NCBI GenBank assembly: GCA_018817125.1
Contig: JAHIUN010000015.1
Location: 1-64,000 of the forward strand
DNA from: Patescibacteria group bacterium
Lineage (GTDB): Bacteria; Patescibacteriota; Gracilibacteria; UM-FILTER-43-11
Reading direction: 5' to 3'
Length of the DNA stretch: 64,000 nucleotides
The position numbers were made by a program, and so were the translations under genes. Below, piece after piece: positions 31,123 through 39,271 of the stretch. Under the pieces are notes generated by a model. The model saw only the letters and a list, made by a program, of their open reading frames with translations. It was not told where the DNA came from and did no database searches. Numbering within the stretch: the first letter of the stretch is position 1; each line of letters begins with the position of its first letter.

Positions 31123-32307
31123 TCAATCCTTTGCATAATTTACCACAAGTTGCTGACCGATGCCAAACAAAGTGGAAACTCCCCAGTAAAATCCTACGGC
31201 GGCAGGCAGGCCGGCGGTAAAGACCGCAATCATCACCGGCATGAGGTATTGCATCATTTTGTTCATCATGGGCATGGCGGGATTGGACTGTTTGGACAGC
31301 GCGTTGGATTTGGCGTTCTTACCAAGACTTAGGCGGATCTGAGCGAATTGGAGCCCTCCGATAATCACCGGCAGGGCGATCATGTTGATTTTAGTGAGAT
31401 CAATAATTCTTAGGAAGACGGGGTTGATGCTTGAGAAATCAAATGTTTTTAAGGGGGTATACAGAATCGCCGGGTCAACGACATTAAGACCGTCTTTAAC
31501 CACATAAAACAGGGCAATCAGTACCGGGAACTGGATGAGCATCGGCAGGCAGCTGCCCATGGGGCTGACTTTGTGCTTTTTCCAGATCGCCATAGTCTCC
31601 TGAGCCAGCTGCTGAGAGTTATCTTTATATTTTATCTTAAGCGCGTCGAGCTGAGGCTGGACATTCCGCATCACTTTCTGGGATTTAAGCGCTTTCTGGT
31701 TCGGGCCGAGCAGAATGAGTTTGATAATAAGCGTTAAAAAGATAATGCCCCATCCCAGACTGTGCCCGGGCAGTTTCGAAATAAAGAAAATGAGTGTGTT
31801 GAAAATGGGTTTATATAAAAGTGTGTTCCACCCCTTCTTGATCATTCCTGCCTCCTTTATTGTAATCTCGTGGAAGTAATTTTTTTCCTTTTCATCCAGA
31901 GTGGTCTGATAGATGATGCGATATTGGCCTACTTCATTAAAAAGATCTACATTCCACGCTCCGAATCCGATCTTAATTTTATCTCCGGATTCCAGCGTGC
32001 CTGAAAGCTCTGTTTTATCACAGGCAGAAGTGTCGTTCAGGGTTGCTTCTTTCTTTATCCATTCTCCATTCTGATAAAACTCAACCTGAAGGGGGTTGGC
32101 CGGGCAGGCATTTGCAATCTGAATTGTTTGCCCGCTGTTGTTCTCCATTGTTAATACCACCTCCTTGCCTATTGTGAAGCTGGGTTTTGAAGTAAAGATA
32201 ATATCATCATTTTTGACGGTACTATTTTTATCTTTTCCGCTAAAAAGCTGAAAAACGACCAGGAAGATCAGAAAGAAGAGAAGAAAGCGGGTGAATTTAT
32301 TTTGCAT
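31123..32307 (-). CDS. yidC: Membrane protein insertase YidC
   Basis: A 394-residue Oxa1/YidC insertase. After an N-terminal anchor (RFLLFFLIFLVVFQLF), an ~110-residue extracytoplasmic beta domain follows. The insertase core starts near LGWGIIFLTLIIKLILLGPNQKA, then the cytoplasmic hairpin SQKVMRNVQPQLDALKIKYKDN, PMGSCLPMLIQFPVLIALFYVV, and helices to the end. It overlaps rnpA by 11 bases and is followed by khpB, the conserved order. It inserts membrane proteins, with or without the Sec channel. Confidence 0.95.
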   Translation of the reverse strand: MQNKFTRFLLFFLIFLVVFQLFSGKDKNSTVKNDDIIFTSKPSFTIGKEVVLTMENNSGQTIQIANACPANPLQVEFYQNGEWIKKEATLNDTSACDKTELSGTLESGDKIKIGFGAWNVDLFNEVGQYRIIYQTTLDEKEKNYFHEITIKEAGMIKKGWNTLLYKPIFNTLIFFISKLPGHSLGWGIIFLTLIIKLILLGPNQKALKSQKVMRNVQPQLDALKIKYKDNSQQLAQETMAIWKKHKVSPMGSCLPMLIQFPVLIALFYVVKDGLNVVDPAILYTPLKTFDFSSINPVFLRIIDLTKINMIALPVIIGGLQFAQIRLSLGKNAKSNALSKQSNPAMPMMNKMMQYLMPVMIAVFTAGLPAAVGFYWGVSTLFGIGQQLVVNYAKD

Positions 32308-32641
32308 TGGACGCTAGAGAATTAAAAAAGGTAGTGATACTGCGGTTAATTTCATCGTAGCTGATTTTTTCTGATGCTGGCCGGGCGATGATCAGGACTT
32401 TGATCTGGGTTTTTAGCAGAGGGAGGTTGAGGCGCAGCGCTTCCTGTACTTGCCGGCGGAGTTTATTGCGCTTAACCGCTTTTTTATGGATTTTTTTGCT
32501 GACGCTTACCGCAAACTGAGAGGGTTCCCCGATTACCCTTTTGAATTTAAAAATAAAAAAATGGTTTTTAAAAAGATCTCCTTTCCTGAATAGTGAGTCG
32601 ATGACGTCGTGATTGCCGATGCAATTTTTTTTATTCAGCAT
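32297..32641 (-). CDS. rnpA: Ribonuclease P protein component
   Basis: A 114-residue basic protein that with RNase P RNA trims tRNA 5' ends. The conserved RNR-type block reads AVSVSKKIHKKAVKRNKLRRQVQEALR, preceded by FIFKF. It lies 5 bases after rpmH and overlaps yidC, the canonical rpmH-rnpA-yidC-jag order. Confidence 0.95.
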   Translation of the reverse strand: MLNKKNCIGNHDVIDSLFRKGDLFKNHFFIFKFKRVIGEPSQFAVSVSKKIHKKAVKRNKLRRQVQEALRLNLPLLKTQIKVLIIARPASEKISYDEINRSITTFFNSLASNAK

Positions 32642-32646
32642 GACAT

Positions 32647-32775
32647 TTAGACGCTGAGTTTCTTTCGGCCCTTGTTGCGTCGGCTCTTAATCACGTTTTT
32701 GCCACCCTTACTATCCATTCGTTTAAGGAAGCCGTGGCGTTTGTGCATTTTGCGTTGATTGCGTTTACTGAGCAT
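32647..32775 (-). CDS. rpmH: 50S ribosomal protein bL34
   Basis: A 42-residue, highly basic protein read on the minus strand from ATG 32775: [20 protein letters not shown] followed by [20 protein letters not shown] and SV. This is a full bL34 with the HGFLKRM core. It is the first gene of the rpmH-rnpA-yidC-khpB run. dnaA, its frequent neighbour, is not here. Confidence 0.95.
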   Translation of the reverse strand: MLSKRNQRKMHKRHGFLKRMDSKGGKNVIKSRRNKGRKKLSV

Positions 32776-32825
32776 TTGAATTCACTTAAAAAGCCACGTT
32801 ATCTTAATGGTCTTAGTACGAAAAG

Positions 32826-32909
32826 TCAACAAAAGTCTTAAGTCTTAAGCGGTAAGTCATAAGTTCCTGGTCGTCAGCTTAAGATTTAAGACTTATAGCT
32901 TAGGACTTA
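32826..32909. repeat. Word-repeat palindrome upstream of rpmH
   Basis: AAGTCTTAAGTCTTAAGCGG words on the left are matched in inverted orientation by AGCTTAAGATTTAAGACTTA words on the right. Confidence 0.65.
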
Positions 32910-33650
32910 TTATTTAAAATAATCCTCCACAAAATCTTTTACCTTCTTCAGCGTTTTAATCACTTTATCATCATTTCCGGCAGAAAGCTCTGCGGGTCTG
33001 ACCCGTATACTGATAGCACCGCTGAAACCATCTCCTTTTAATTTTTTAAGCAGACTTTCCAGCGGAAGTACGCCTTCGTTCGGCAAAGAGTATTCTTTAT
33101 GCCGGCGCACATTGGATAGATGGATGTGAACAATAAGCTTTTTTAAATGTTCGTAAAAGCGGATGAGATCACTTTTTTTGGAATGGGTAGCCGTGGTATC
33201 CAAAGACATCATCCCGAATTTTTTGATATCTGTGATGTTATTCATGGCGCGTTCCGGCAAAAAGCCGAGAAACGTTTTACCGCCTGCGTTAGCCAGCGCA
33301 ATCTGGATGTGCTTTTTTTTGCGGAGATGAGGAACTTCTTTTTTAAGCCATCGCGTGAATTTAAAATCCATGATTCTGGGCGGGGTGATGACGACGACCG
33401 GGCATTTCAGATAAATCGCCATCTCGATCACATGTTCCACGCTTTTTTCGTTTCCGTTGCTTGGAGTGTGAAGTGCTACCACCGGCATTTTATATTCCTG
33501 GGAAAGCCGTTTGATGTATTCGGCGTTTTGAGTGTCGTAGCTGTTTTTATCCACTTCTACTTCAATTCCGTCGTAACCCGCCTCTTTGGCAAATTCAAAA
33601 ATCCGGCTTAGTCCGTATTTGTGGAGCGATGAGGTGTGTAATGCGATCAT
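32910..33650 (-). CDS. Sugar isomerase/epimerase-type TIM barrel
   Basis: A 246-residue protein of the xylose-isomerase-like TIM-barrel group. It shows the N-terminal IALHTSSLHKYGL, GYDGIEVEVD, VVALHTPSNGNEK, the metal-site-like SLDTTATHSKK and KLIVHIHLSNVRRHKEYSLPNEGVLPLESLLKKL. Members isomerise sugar derivatives or cut AP sites (Nfo); substrate here is unknown. The length is a little short for Nfo. It has no operon partner in the window. Confidence 0.82.
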   Translation of the reverse strand: MIALHTSSLHKYGLSRIFEFAKEAGYDGIEVEVDKNSYDTQNAEYIKRLSQEYKMPVVALHTPSNGNEKSVEHVIEMAIYLKCPVVVITPPRIMDFKFTRWLKKEVPHLRKKKHIQIALANAGGKTFLGFLPERAMNNITDIKKFGMMSLDTTATHSKKSDLIRFYEHLKKLIVHIHLSNVRRHKEYSLPNEGVLPLESLLKKLKGDGFSGAISIRVRPAELSAGNDDKVIKTLKKVKDFVEDYFK

Positions 33651-33711
33651 TTTTTTATGTTTATTTTACTAGATAATTATATCATAGAACCACTTTTTAT
33701 TACAAGCGAAG

Positions 33712-34179
33712 CTATTTTTTAATATATCCCATTTCTTCCGCTTCGGATGTGCTTGAAAAATAGAGCCTGTTTTCGGGTTTTAGATTGAGAGTTTGTTTAT
33801 CGAAAACAGAATAGTAATATTTTCCGTTTTTACTGGCTGCGAATTGCGCGCCATCTGGTATATCACGGACTTGATAATAATTTTTAAGCGTTATCTGACT
33901 GGTCGGAATTTCAAAAGCCGATCCTTTATCCAGCTCCAGAATATCGTTCGCGCTGTAAACGAGACGCGCCTTTTGCCCTACCACTTCGCCATACAATTTT
34001 CCGTTTTTCATCTCCATTAATTTAATAGTGGCGATTCCCGGATTCACTTCCTCTACGATCTGGATTTCCGGAAAATGGTTCCGTGTCGCTCTGAAATATC
34101 CCATCGCGTAACCGCTGATGAGACCGATGGTGAGGATGAGGGTGATTGAGAAGATGAGGTTGAGGTGTTCTTTGTTCAT
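33712..34179 (-). CDS. Membrane-anchored protein with small C-terminal surface motif
   Basis: A 155-residue protein: one N-terminal anchor (LIFSITLILTIGLISGYAMGYF), a ~60-residue beta-rich stretch, and a C-terminal block FAASKNGKYYYSVFDKQTL...ENRLYFSSTSEAEEMGYIKK. That block resembles a small domain common in exported CPR and archaeal proteins (xASKxGxxYYxxx...I...N...F.S...A...GY), related to Ada-type metal-binding modules, but the cysteines are absent. Function unknown. Confidence 0.7.
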   Translation of the reverse strand: MNKEHLNLIFSITLILTIGLISGYAMGYFRATRNHFPEIQIVEEVNPGIATIKLMEMKNGKLYGEVVGQKARLVYSANDILELDKGSAFEIPTSQITLKNYYQVRDIPDGAQFAASKNGKYYYSVFDKQTLNLKPENRLYFSSTSEAEEMGYIKK

Positions 34180-34181
34180 AA

Positions 34182-34225
34182 TGTTGGGACAAATGTGATA
34201 AATGGGATGAATGGGACAAGTGGGA
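34182..34225. repeat. Left arm of inverted repeat around the four-helix-bundle gene
   Basis: GGGACAAATGTGATAAATGG and GGATGAATGGGACAAGTGGG words. Their inverted counterparts lie at 34637-34662, on the other side of the 34226-34600 gene. Confidence 0.65.
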
Positions 34226-34600
34226 TTACTGTTGATCCATTTCCGATTGGATGAATCTAGTGAGTAAAAAACTAGTTTTATTAATTAGCTCTAAAGCTTC
34301 TTTATAATCTTTATTGGTTAAAAAATTAAGTTCCAGCGCAATTTTAAGCTGACAATCTAATTCAACCAAAGATGCATGAGCAATATTTAAAAATCGAATT
34401 TTATCTTTTTTAGTTCTTCTTTGGTTACCTTCTGCTATGTTCGATGCAATCGAGATAGCTGATCGTTTCATTTGGGTTACAAGTCCATATAATTCTTCCT
34501 TAGGGAAAGTTTTTAAAATATGATAGATTTTCAGTACCAGATCTTTAGACCTTTGCCAAACAATTAAATTTTTATAGTTTTTTGCATTAAAGATATCCAT
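34226..34600 (-). CDS. Four-helix-bundle protein (S23/23S rRNA intervening-sequence type)
   Basis: A 124-residue all-helical protein. NLIVWQRSKDLVLKIYHILKTFPKEELYGLVTQMKRSAISIASNIAEG is the family signature, followed by SLVELDCQLKIALELNFLT. Such proteins were first noted in rRNA intervening sequences and include Avd of diversity-generating retroelements; their function is mostly unknown. No reverse transcriptase or template repeat is nearby. The gene sits exactly between the arms of an inverted word repeat, unlike its neighbours. Confidence 0.93.
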   Translation of the reverse strand: MDIFNAKNYKNLIVWQRSKDLVLKIYHILKTFPKEELYGLVTQMKRSAISIASNIAEGNQRRTKKDKIRFLNIAHASLVELDCQLKIALELNFLTNKDYKEALELINKTSFLLTRFIQSEMDQQ

Positions 34601-34636
34601 TTTCTGTTAAGTTAATTATAAAGCTATATTTCTCAT

Positions 34637-34662
34637 TCATCCCATTTGTCCCATTTATCCTA
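34637..34662. repeat. Right arm of inverted repeat around the four-helix-bundle gene
   Basis: CATTCATCCCATTTGTCCCA and TTTATCC are the reverse complement of words at 34182-34225. Confidence 0.65.
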
Positions 34663-34735
34663 TAATTACACAAAAATCTCCCGCGCCAATATTGGCTTTC
34701 GGGAGGAAAGGATGTTAAACTATCATATAAATTAA
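34661..34735 (+). promoter_or_regulatory. Leader with hairpin, SD and 7-codon uORF
   Basis: TATAAT at 34661-34666 is a likely -10 box. A CTCCCG/CGGGAG stem enclosing CCAATATTGG lies at 34679-34704. It is followed by GGGAGGAAAGG and ATG 34712, which opens a reading frame MLNYHIN with TAA at 34733-34735. The main gene's ATG is 3 bases further on, so translation of the two is probably coupled. Confidence 0.55.
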
Positions 34736-34738
34736 ATT

Positions 34739-35848
34739 ATGTCAACATATATTCTAATCTTTGGCAATCATCCGGAATTATCTCTTGCTGAGCTTAAAAC
34801 CCGTTATCCGGATTACAAACTCCGTGCTCAGGGGGATGATTTTGTTGTTGTCGATTTATCCACATCTATTGATCAAGCGGAATTCAATCAGTTGGGCGGC
34901 TTTATTAAAGCGGCTGAATCGATCAAGGAGGTTAAAAAGGAGGCAGTTGCTGAGGGTCTGGTTGATGTTCTGCGGTCCCATTATCAGGATTCAAAGCTGG
35001 ATTATGGGTTGAGCTTATATGGCATGTCTGAAAAGCAGTTACGCCCGCTTCTTTTAAAGCTCAAAAAACGGCTAAAGGCCGATGGCGTTAAATCCCGTTT
35101 TATTAATAAGGATTTTAAAAATATCTCATCGGCTCAGTATAAATCGATACGCCAAAAGGGGATTGAACTGATTGTTGTGAACAGCAAAGGCCGCACCATC
35201 ATTGGCCGAATCGTGGCGGTTCAGAATATCGATGCCTACAGCAAGCGGGATTATGATAAGCCTTTCCGCAGTATGCAAATGGGCATGATGCCACCAAAAT
35301 TAGCTCAGATATTGATTAATTTAACAGGCATAAAAGGGAGGATCTGGGATCCGTTTTGCGGTAGCGGAACTCTTATAATGGAAGGTTTGTTAATGGGGTG
35401 TGAGATGATCGGTTCTGACATCAATCTTAAACACATCGAAGGGGCGAAAAGGAATATTGTGTGGCTGAAAAAGGAATTTGGCGCGTCATCTGATGCAAAG
35501 CTTTTTGCGCATGACGCTACTAAACCGCTTGAGGAACCTTTTGACGCGATCGCATTTGAAGGGGATCTGGGCGTGCCCCACAATCAGTCGATCAAATCCG
35601 ATCAGCTTGAGGTGATTGCCAAAGGGTTAGATGAGTTATACATTTGTTTTTTTGAAAATTTAAAAGCGATGCGATGCAAGGTTCCGATTGTCTGCGCTTT
35701 ACCGTTTTTCAGACTGCATAATGGTCGGGAAGTGGAGCTGAATTGTATTCATGAAATAGAGAAAATGGGCTTCAAAAAAAACCTCCATCTAAAATACTCG
35801 CGTGAGCATCAGGCGGTCGGAAGAGTGATTTACCGGTTTATTGATTGA
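34739..35848 (+). CDS. Trm11-like RNA methyltransferase
   Basis: A 369-residue protein. The N-terminal ~150 residues (YILIFGNHPELSLAELKTRYPD) are THUMP-like, and the C-terminal half is a Rossmann methyltransferase: PPKLAQILINLTGIKGRIWDPFCGSGTLIMEGLLMGCEMIGSDINLKHIEGAKRN. This matches archaeal/eukaryotic Trm11-type tRNA guanosine-N2 enzymes more than typical bacterial ones. The motif usually reading DPPYG is EGDLGVP, so catalysis or substrate may differ. It overlaps the convergent antiporter gene by 11 bases. Its start is close behind a 7-codon uORF. Confidence 0.8.
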   Translation: MSTYILIFGNHPELSLAELKTRYPDYKLRAQGDDFVVVDLSTSIDQAEFNQLGGFIKAAESIKEVKKEAVAEGLVDVLRSHYQDSKLDYGLSLYGMSEKQLRPLLLKLKKRLKADGVKSRFINKDFKNISSAQYKSIRQKGIELIVVNSKGRTIIGRIVAVQNIDAYSKRDYDKPFRSMQMGMMPPKLAQILINLTGIKGRIWDPFCGSGTLIMEGLLMGCEMIGSDINLKHIEGAKRNIVWLKKEFGASSDAKLFAHDATKPLEEPFDAIAFEGDLGVPHNQSIKSDQLEVIAKGLDELYICFFENLKAMRCKVPIVCALPFFRLHNGREVELNCIHEIEKMGFKKNLHLKYSREHQAVGRVIYRFID

Positions 35849-37001
35849 TTTTTTTTAATTTTTTGGCTAGTGGCGGCGTTGCCAGAATCGAAAAGATGGT
35901 TGTGATGAATGCCATGGCGACCAGTGCTGAGAAGACCAGTTCATCGATAATCCCCATCTGCAGGCCGATGGTGGCGATCACCAGCTCGACGGCGCCACGG
36001 TTATTCATGCTGATACCGATAATCAATGATTCCAGATTCGTCAGTTTTTCAAATTTTGCCACAATCCCGCTGCCGATCACTTTTCCGAAAATCGCTACAC
36101 CTACCAGAGCCGCCACGAACCCAGTCATGGTGGTGAAGGCGGAAAGATCCAGATGGAAGGCCAGGCTGGCAAAAAAGATGGGACCGAAAAAGCCGTAACT
36201 CAAGCCATAGATCCGATCCTCTATTTTATCGAACACCCTTTTATCTAATACTTCTTCGTGGATAAACAGACCGGCCAGGAAGGCGCCGATAATCATGTGA
36301 AGGCCGATGGCTTCGGCGATCAGACCCATTAAAAGGGCGATGATGAGTGTGAGGGTAAAACCTTTGTTGCCAAAATAAAGGATGCGGTTCATGAATTTGG
36401 AAAGCCTGAGGCCGGCAAAGATGACGACTGTGAAGAAGGCGCAGACTTTCAGCAACAGGATAAGAAGCGGTACCAATTCGACCACGCCTTGTTCGACAAT
36501 GCTGATGATGACGGAGAAAAGAATGAGTGCGAAAATGTTTTCAAAAATCGCGGCGCCTAGCGTTACATTCGCTGTGCGGGTGTTCATGATGCTGCAGTCT
36601 TTGAACACGCGGGCCGCCATGGCAATGGCGGATACTGAAAGCCCCATTCCGATAAACAGCGAAGCCACTTGAGTTTGTCCGAAATGCTGAGCCACAAGGT
36701 ATCCTCCTGCAAATGAAAGGATTGTTCCGCCCAGGCCGATCAGAAAGGAGCGTTTGGAAGCTTTCAGAAGTTCCCGGTGGTCGGTTTCCAGTCCGGCGTG
36801 GAGCATTAAAAAGAAGATCCCCAGTTCCGCCAGCACTTTAATGGTCTCGCTGTCCGGGTCCACCAGTCCTAAAAGCGCCGGACCGACTAAAATACCCCCC
36901 ATCAACTGGCCTAATACCACGGGCAGTTTCAGCGACCGGAATACTTTACCGGCTGTCCATACGACGACCATTAAGATGAGGAGATTCATGAAGTCGGGCA
37001 T
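35838..37001 (-). CDS. CPA2-type cation/proton antiporter
   Basis: A 387-residue, ~12-helix transporter of the KefB/NapA group. Recognisable segments are LKLPVVLGQLMGGILVGPALLGLV, LAELGIFFLMLHAGLETDHREL, IGMGLSVSAIAMAARVFKD and GISMNNRGAVELVIATIGLQMGI. It ends without the C-terminal RCK/TrkA domain of potassium-efflux members, so Na+/H+ exchange is the simpler guess. It converges on the Trm11-like gene. Confidence 0.9.
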   Translation of the reverse strand: MPDFMNLLILMVVVWTAGKVFRSLKLPVVLGQLMGGILVGPALLGLVDPDSETIKVLAELGIFFLMLHAGLETDHRELLKASKRSFLIGLGGTILSFAGGYLVAQHFGQTQVASLFIGMGLSVSAIAMAARVFKDCSIMNTRTANVTLGAAIFENIFALILFSVIISIVEQGVVELVPLLILLLKVCAFFTVVIFAGLRLSKFMNRILYFGNKGFTLTLIIALLMGLIAEAIGLHMIIGAFLAGLFIHEEVLDKRVFDKIEDRIYGLSYGFFGPIFFASLAFHLDLSAFTTMTGFVAALVGVAIFGKVIGSGIVAKFEKLTNLESLIIGISMNNRGAVELVIATIGLQMGIIDELVFSALVAMAFITTIFSILATPPLAKKLKKINQ

Positions 37002-37047
37002 ATTTTAGATTTTTAAAAGACAGGTTCATTTTATCAGATACACTAAT

Positions 37048-37178
37048 AAACCCGAAACCCGAATACCGAAATCCGAAACAATATAAAATGTCCAAAACCC
37101 AAATGTACAAAACGTTTTGAACATTGAATATTTAAGTTTAGAATTTATTTCGAGTTTCGTATTTCGAATTTCGGGTTT
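37048..37178. repeat. Nested word-repeat palindrome upstream of mnmA
   Basis: AAACCCGAAACCCGAA-type words (37048-37079) are answered by TTTCGTATTTCGAATTTCGG (37156-37175). The middle contains the 12-bp palindrome CAAAACGTTTTG. The right arm runs to the mnmA ATG with no SD. It is the largest of these elements here. Confidence 0.7.
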
Positions 37179-38225
37179 ATGAAAATAGCTGTATTAATCT
37201 CAGGTGGGGTAGACAGTTCGGTGGCATTACGGTTATTGAAGGATGAAGGCCATGACCTGACGGCGTTTTATCTCAAAATCTGGCTGGAGGATGAATTTAA
37301 GTATTTAGGGGAGTGTCCGTGGAAGGAGGACTTGGCTTATGTACGTCAGATCTGCAGGAAAGCGGATGTGCCTTTGGAGGTGTTGAATATGCAGAAGGAG
37401 TATTGGGACAATGTTGTTCGTTATACCATTGATGAATGCAAAGCGGGTCGCACGCCCAATCCTGATATTTTCTGTAATCAGCAGATTAAATTCGGACACT
37501 TTTATGACAAAATTGATTCGTCTTTTGAAAAAGTGGCGACCGGTCATTATGCGCAAGCTGAGGAGAAGAATGGATTATTTTTACTAAAAAAAGCGCCGGA
37601 CCCAATCAAGGATCAGACTTATTTTCTCTCGTATTTGAGTCAAAAACAATTAAGCAGGGCTTTGTTTCCTATCGGCCATCTGGAAAAATCTGAAGTTCGT
37701 ACATTGGCAAAGAAATATGATCTGCCCAATAAAGACCGCAAAGACAGCCAGGGGATCTGTTTTTTAGGAAAAATTCCGTATCAGGAATTCATTAGAGAAC
37801 ATTTGGGTGAGAAACCGGGAGATTTTATTGATCAGGAAACCGGTGAGAGGCTGGGGGAGCATAAAGGGCATTGGTTTTATACGATTGGTCAGCGATCCGG
37901 CCTTGGGCTTTCGGGCGGGCCGTGGTTTGTGGTTGGGAAAGACCTTAAGGAGAATCGCATTTATCTGGCGAACGGATATGATCCGGATGAAGTTTATGGC
38001 AAGGATTTTTCTGTCAGTAATCTTAATTGGATTGCCGGAATGCCGGAAAAAACGGACTTGGAAGTTAAAATTCGGCATGGCGCATCAAGTCATCCGTGCG
38101 CTATCAAGTTGAATAAAAAAATTGTTCAAGTATCTCTCAAAGAACCTGTTCACGGCATCGCGCCGGGACAGTTCGCGGTGTTTTATGATGGCGACATCTG
38201 TTTGGGTGGAGGGATGATTAAATAA
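37179..38225 (+). CDS. mnmA: tRNA 2-thiouridylase MnmA
   Basis: A 348-residue ATP-pyrophosphatase that adds sulfur to U34 of tRNA-Lys, -Glu and -Gln. PP-loop SGGVDSSVAL (~8-17), catalytic C99 in PNPDIFCNQQIKFG, and the second cysteine in DSQGICFLGK (~193) are present. The C-terminal barrel (FYTIGQRSGLGLSGGPWFVVGKD) follows. Length is normal. iscS, the likely sulfur source, lies at 45531. Confidence 0.97.
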   Translation: MKIAVLISGGVDSSVALRLLKDEGHDLTAFYLKIWLEDEFKYLGECPWKEDLAYVRQICRKADVPLEVLNMQKEYWDNVVRYTIDECKAGRTPNPDIFCNQQIKFGHFYDKIDSSFEKVATGHYAQAEEKNGLFLLKKAPDPIKDQTYFLSYLSQKQLSRALFPIGHLEKSEVRTLAKKYDLPNKDRKDSQGICFLGKIPYQEFIREHLGEKPGDFIDQETGERLGEHKGHWFYTIGQRSGLGLSGGPWFVVGKDLKENRIYLANGYDPDEVYGKDFSVSNLNWIAGMPEKTDLEVKIRHGASSHPCAIKLNKKIVQVSLKEPVHGIAPGQFAVFYDGDICLGGGMIK

Positions 38226-38267
38226 ACCCTAAATAGACCGGGATTTGGATAGGCTTTTGTGAGTTAA

Positions 38268-38296
38268 TTGACAAAAGTTATTTTTATACATAAAAT
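38268..38296 (+). promoter_or_regulatory. Promoter of the 38329 gene
   Basis: TTGACA (38268-38273) and TAAAAT (38291-38296) with a 17-bp spacer, 32 bases before the ATG. Confidence 0.7.
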
Positions 38297-38328
38297 AAAC
38301 TTCCGTAATAATTAACCATCTATTCAGT

Positions 38329-39249
38329 ATGGTTAAGTTGGATGTTGCACCCGGACAGTTAATTGACATGCTTTGTCCCGCAAAAGAAAATGGACAGTTA
38401 ACGCCTAAGCATATTAGAGCGTTGAAGGAATTGATATCATATGCAAAGCCCTCTATAACAGAAGTCTTGTTAGGAGAAGATGCTGTTGATGTGAAGCCTC
38501 CTAACATACCTGATCTTATACGCCAGCTCAACCTTGAAGTCGAATACAGTGAACGCCTTAATACTCTGAAGCATTATGGTTTTTTAAATAAGTTAGGTGA
38601 GGTTAAAGAAGGTGATGTTGCCCAGCCTTCTTTTGAAAAGGCTATGAGTGTATTTAAACTGGAAGAACTTGAAATCGCCAGTAATTTTCAAAACCCCATT
38701 TTTCTTCTCATTCCTGAAACTTCCTTTGCTGTCAAAGTCGCCGCCCTAAATGCCCATAAGCAGGACGTGCTGGAAAGTGATACTTATGTTAATGAAATTT
38801 ACAGCAAAACTGATTCAGGTTCAGAAAAAATAACTGGCTGGCGTACTGTGATTGTTGACGGTTACGTAGATAAACTATGTACCACCGTTTCCCCACCCGG
38901 CTGGACCATAGGCTGGCGCGCTCATCGCCTTAATAAAGGCGATGATTTTAATTCAAAATTAGTTAATCGCATTAAAAAACGCAGAAAAGCCCGCAAGCCT
39001 TGCGAAAAAGGAATGGACAGGCATCGGTATGCGCTTCTTATGATGGAGGCTGTCAGGAACGGTAACCCTGTTGATAAAAAATTTTCCACTATACTGGATG
39101 ACGATTCTGTTCTACTTAACTCCGACGTGCTAATCGCGAACTTTTGGTACCTCAGCAGCAGGATAGATTTCGGCGCGTACCATCCGCACGATCACAACAA
39201 CCTCGCGCGTTTCCGCTCTTCTGTTGGTGGAGATGTGCTGATTTCTTAA
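38329..39249 (+). CDS. Unknown protein, 306 residues
   Basis: I do not recognise this gene. It has no signal peptide or membrane helix. The N-terminal ~100 residues are helical (QLTPKHIRALKELISYAK, PDLIRQLNLEVEYSERLNTLKHYG); the middle has EITGWRTVIVDGYVDKLCTTVSPPGW; the C-terminal third is basic (NRIKKRRKARKPCEKGMDRHRYALLMMEAVRNG) and ends with HPHDHNNLARFRSSVGGD. The R/K-rich helix and His-rich end could bind nucleic acid or metal; that is speculation. It has its own promoter and stands alone. Confidence 0.7.
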   Translation: MVKLDVAPGQLIDMLCPAKENGQLTPKHIRALKELISYAKPSITEVLLGEDAVDVKPPNIPDLIRQLNLEVEYSERLNTLKHYGFLNKLGEVKEGDVAQPSFEKAMSVFKLEELEIASNFQNPIFLLIPETSFAVKVAALNAHKQDVLESDTYVNEIYSKTDSGSEKITGWRTVIVDGYVDKLCTTVSPPGWTIGWRAHRLNKGDDFNSKLVNRIKKRRKARKPCEKGMDRHRYALLMMEAVRNGNPVDKKFSTILDDDSVLLNSDVLIANFWYLSSRIDFGAYHPHDHNNLARFRSSVGGDVLIS

Positions 39250-39271
39250 ATTTTTTAATCAGAGGTTGTTT

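Noticed and set aside
32643-32910. Possible replication origin near rpmH
   Set aside because: The rpmH-rnpA-yidC order is origin-linked in some bacteria, but dnaA and clear DnaA boxes are not seen here.
34226-34600. Four-helix-bundle gene as the Avd part of a diversity-generating retroelement
   Set aside because: No reverse transcriptase or variable/template repeat pair is nearby.
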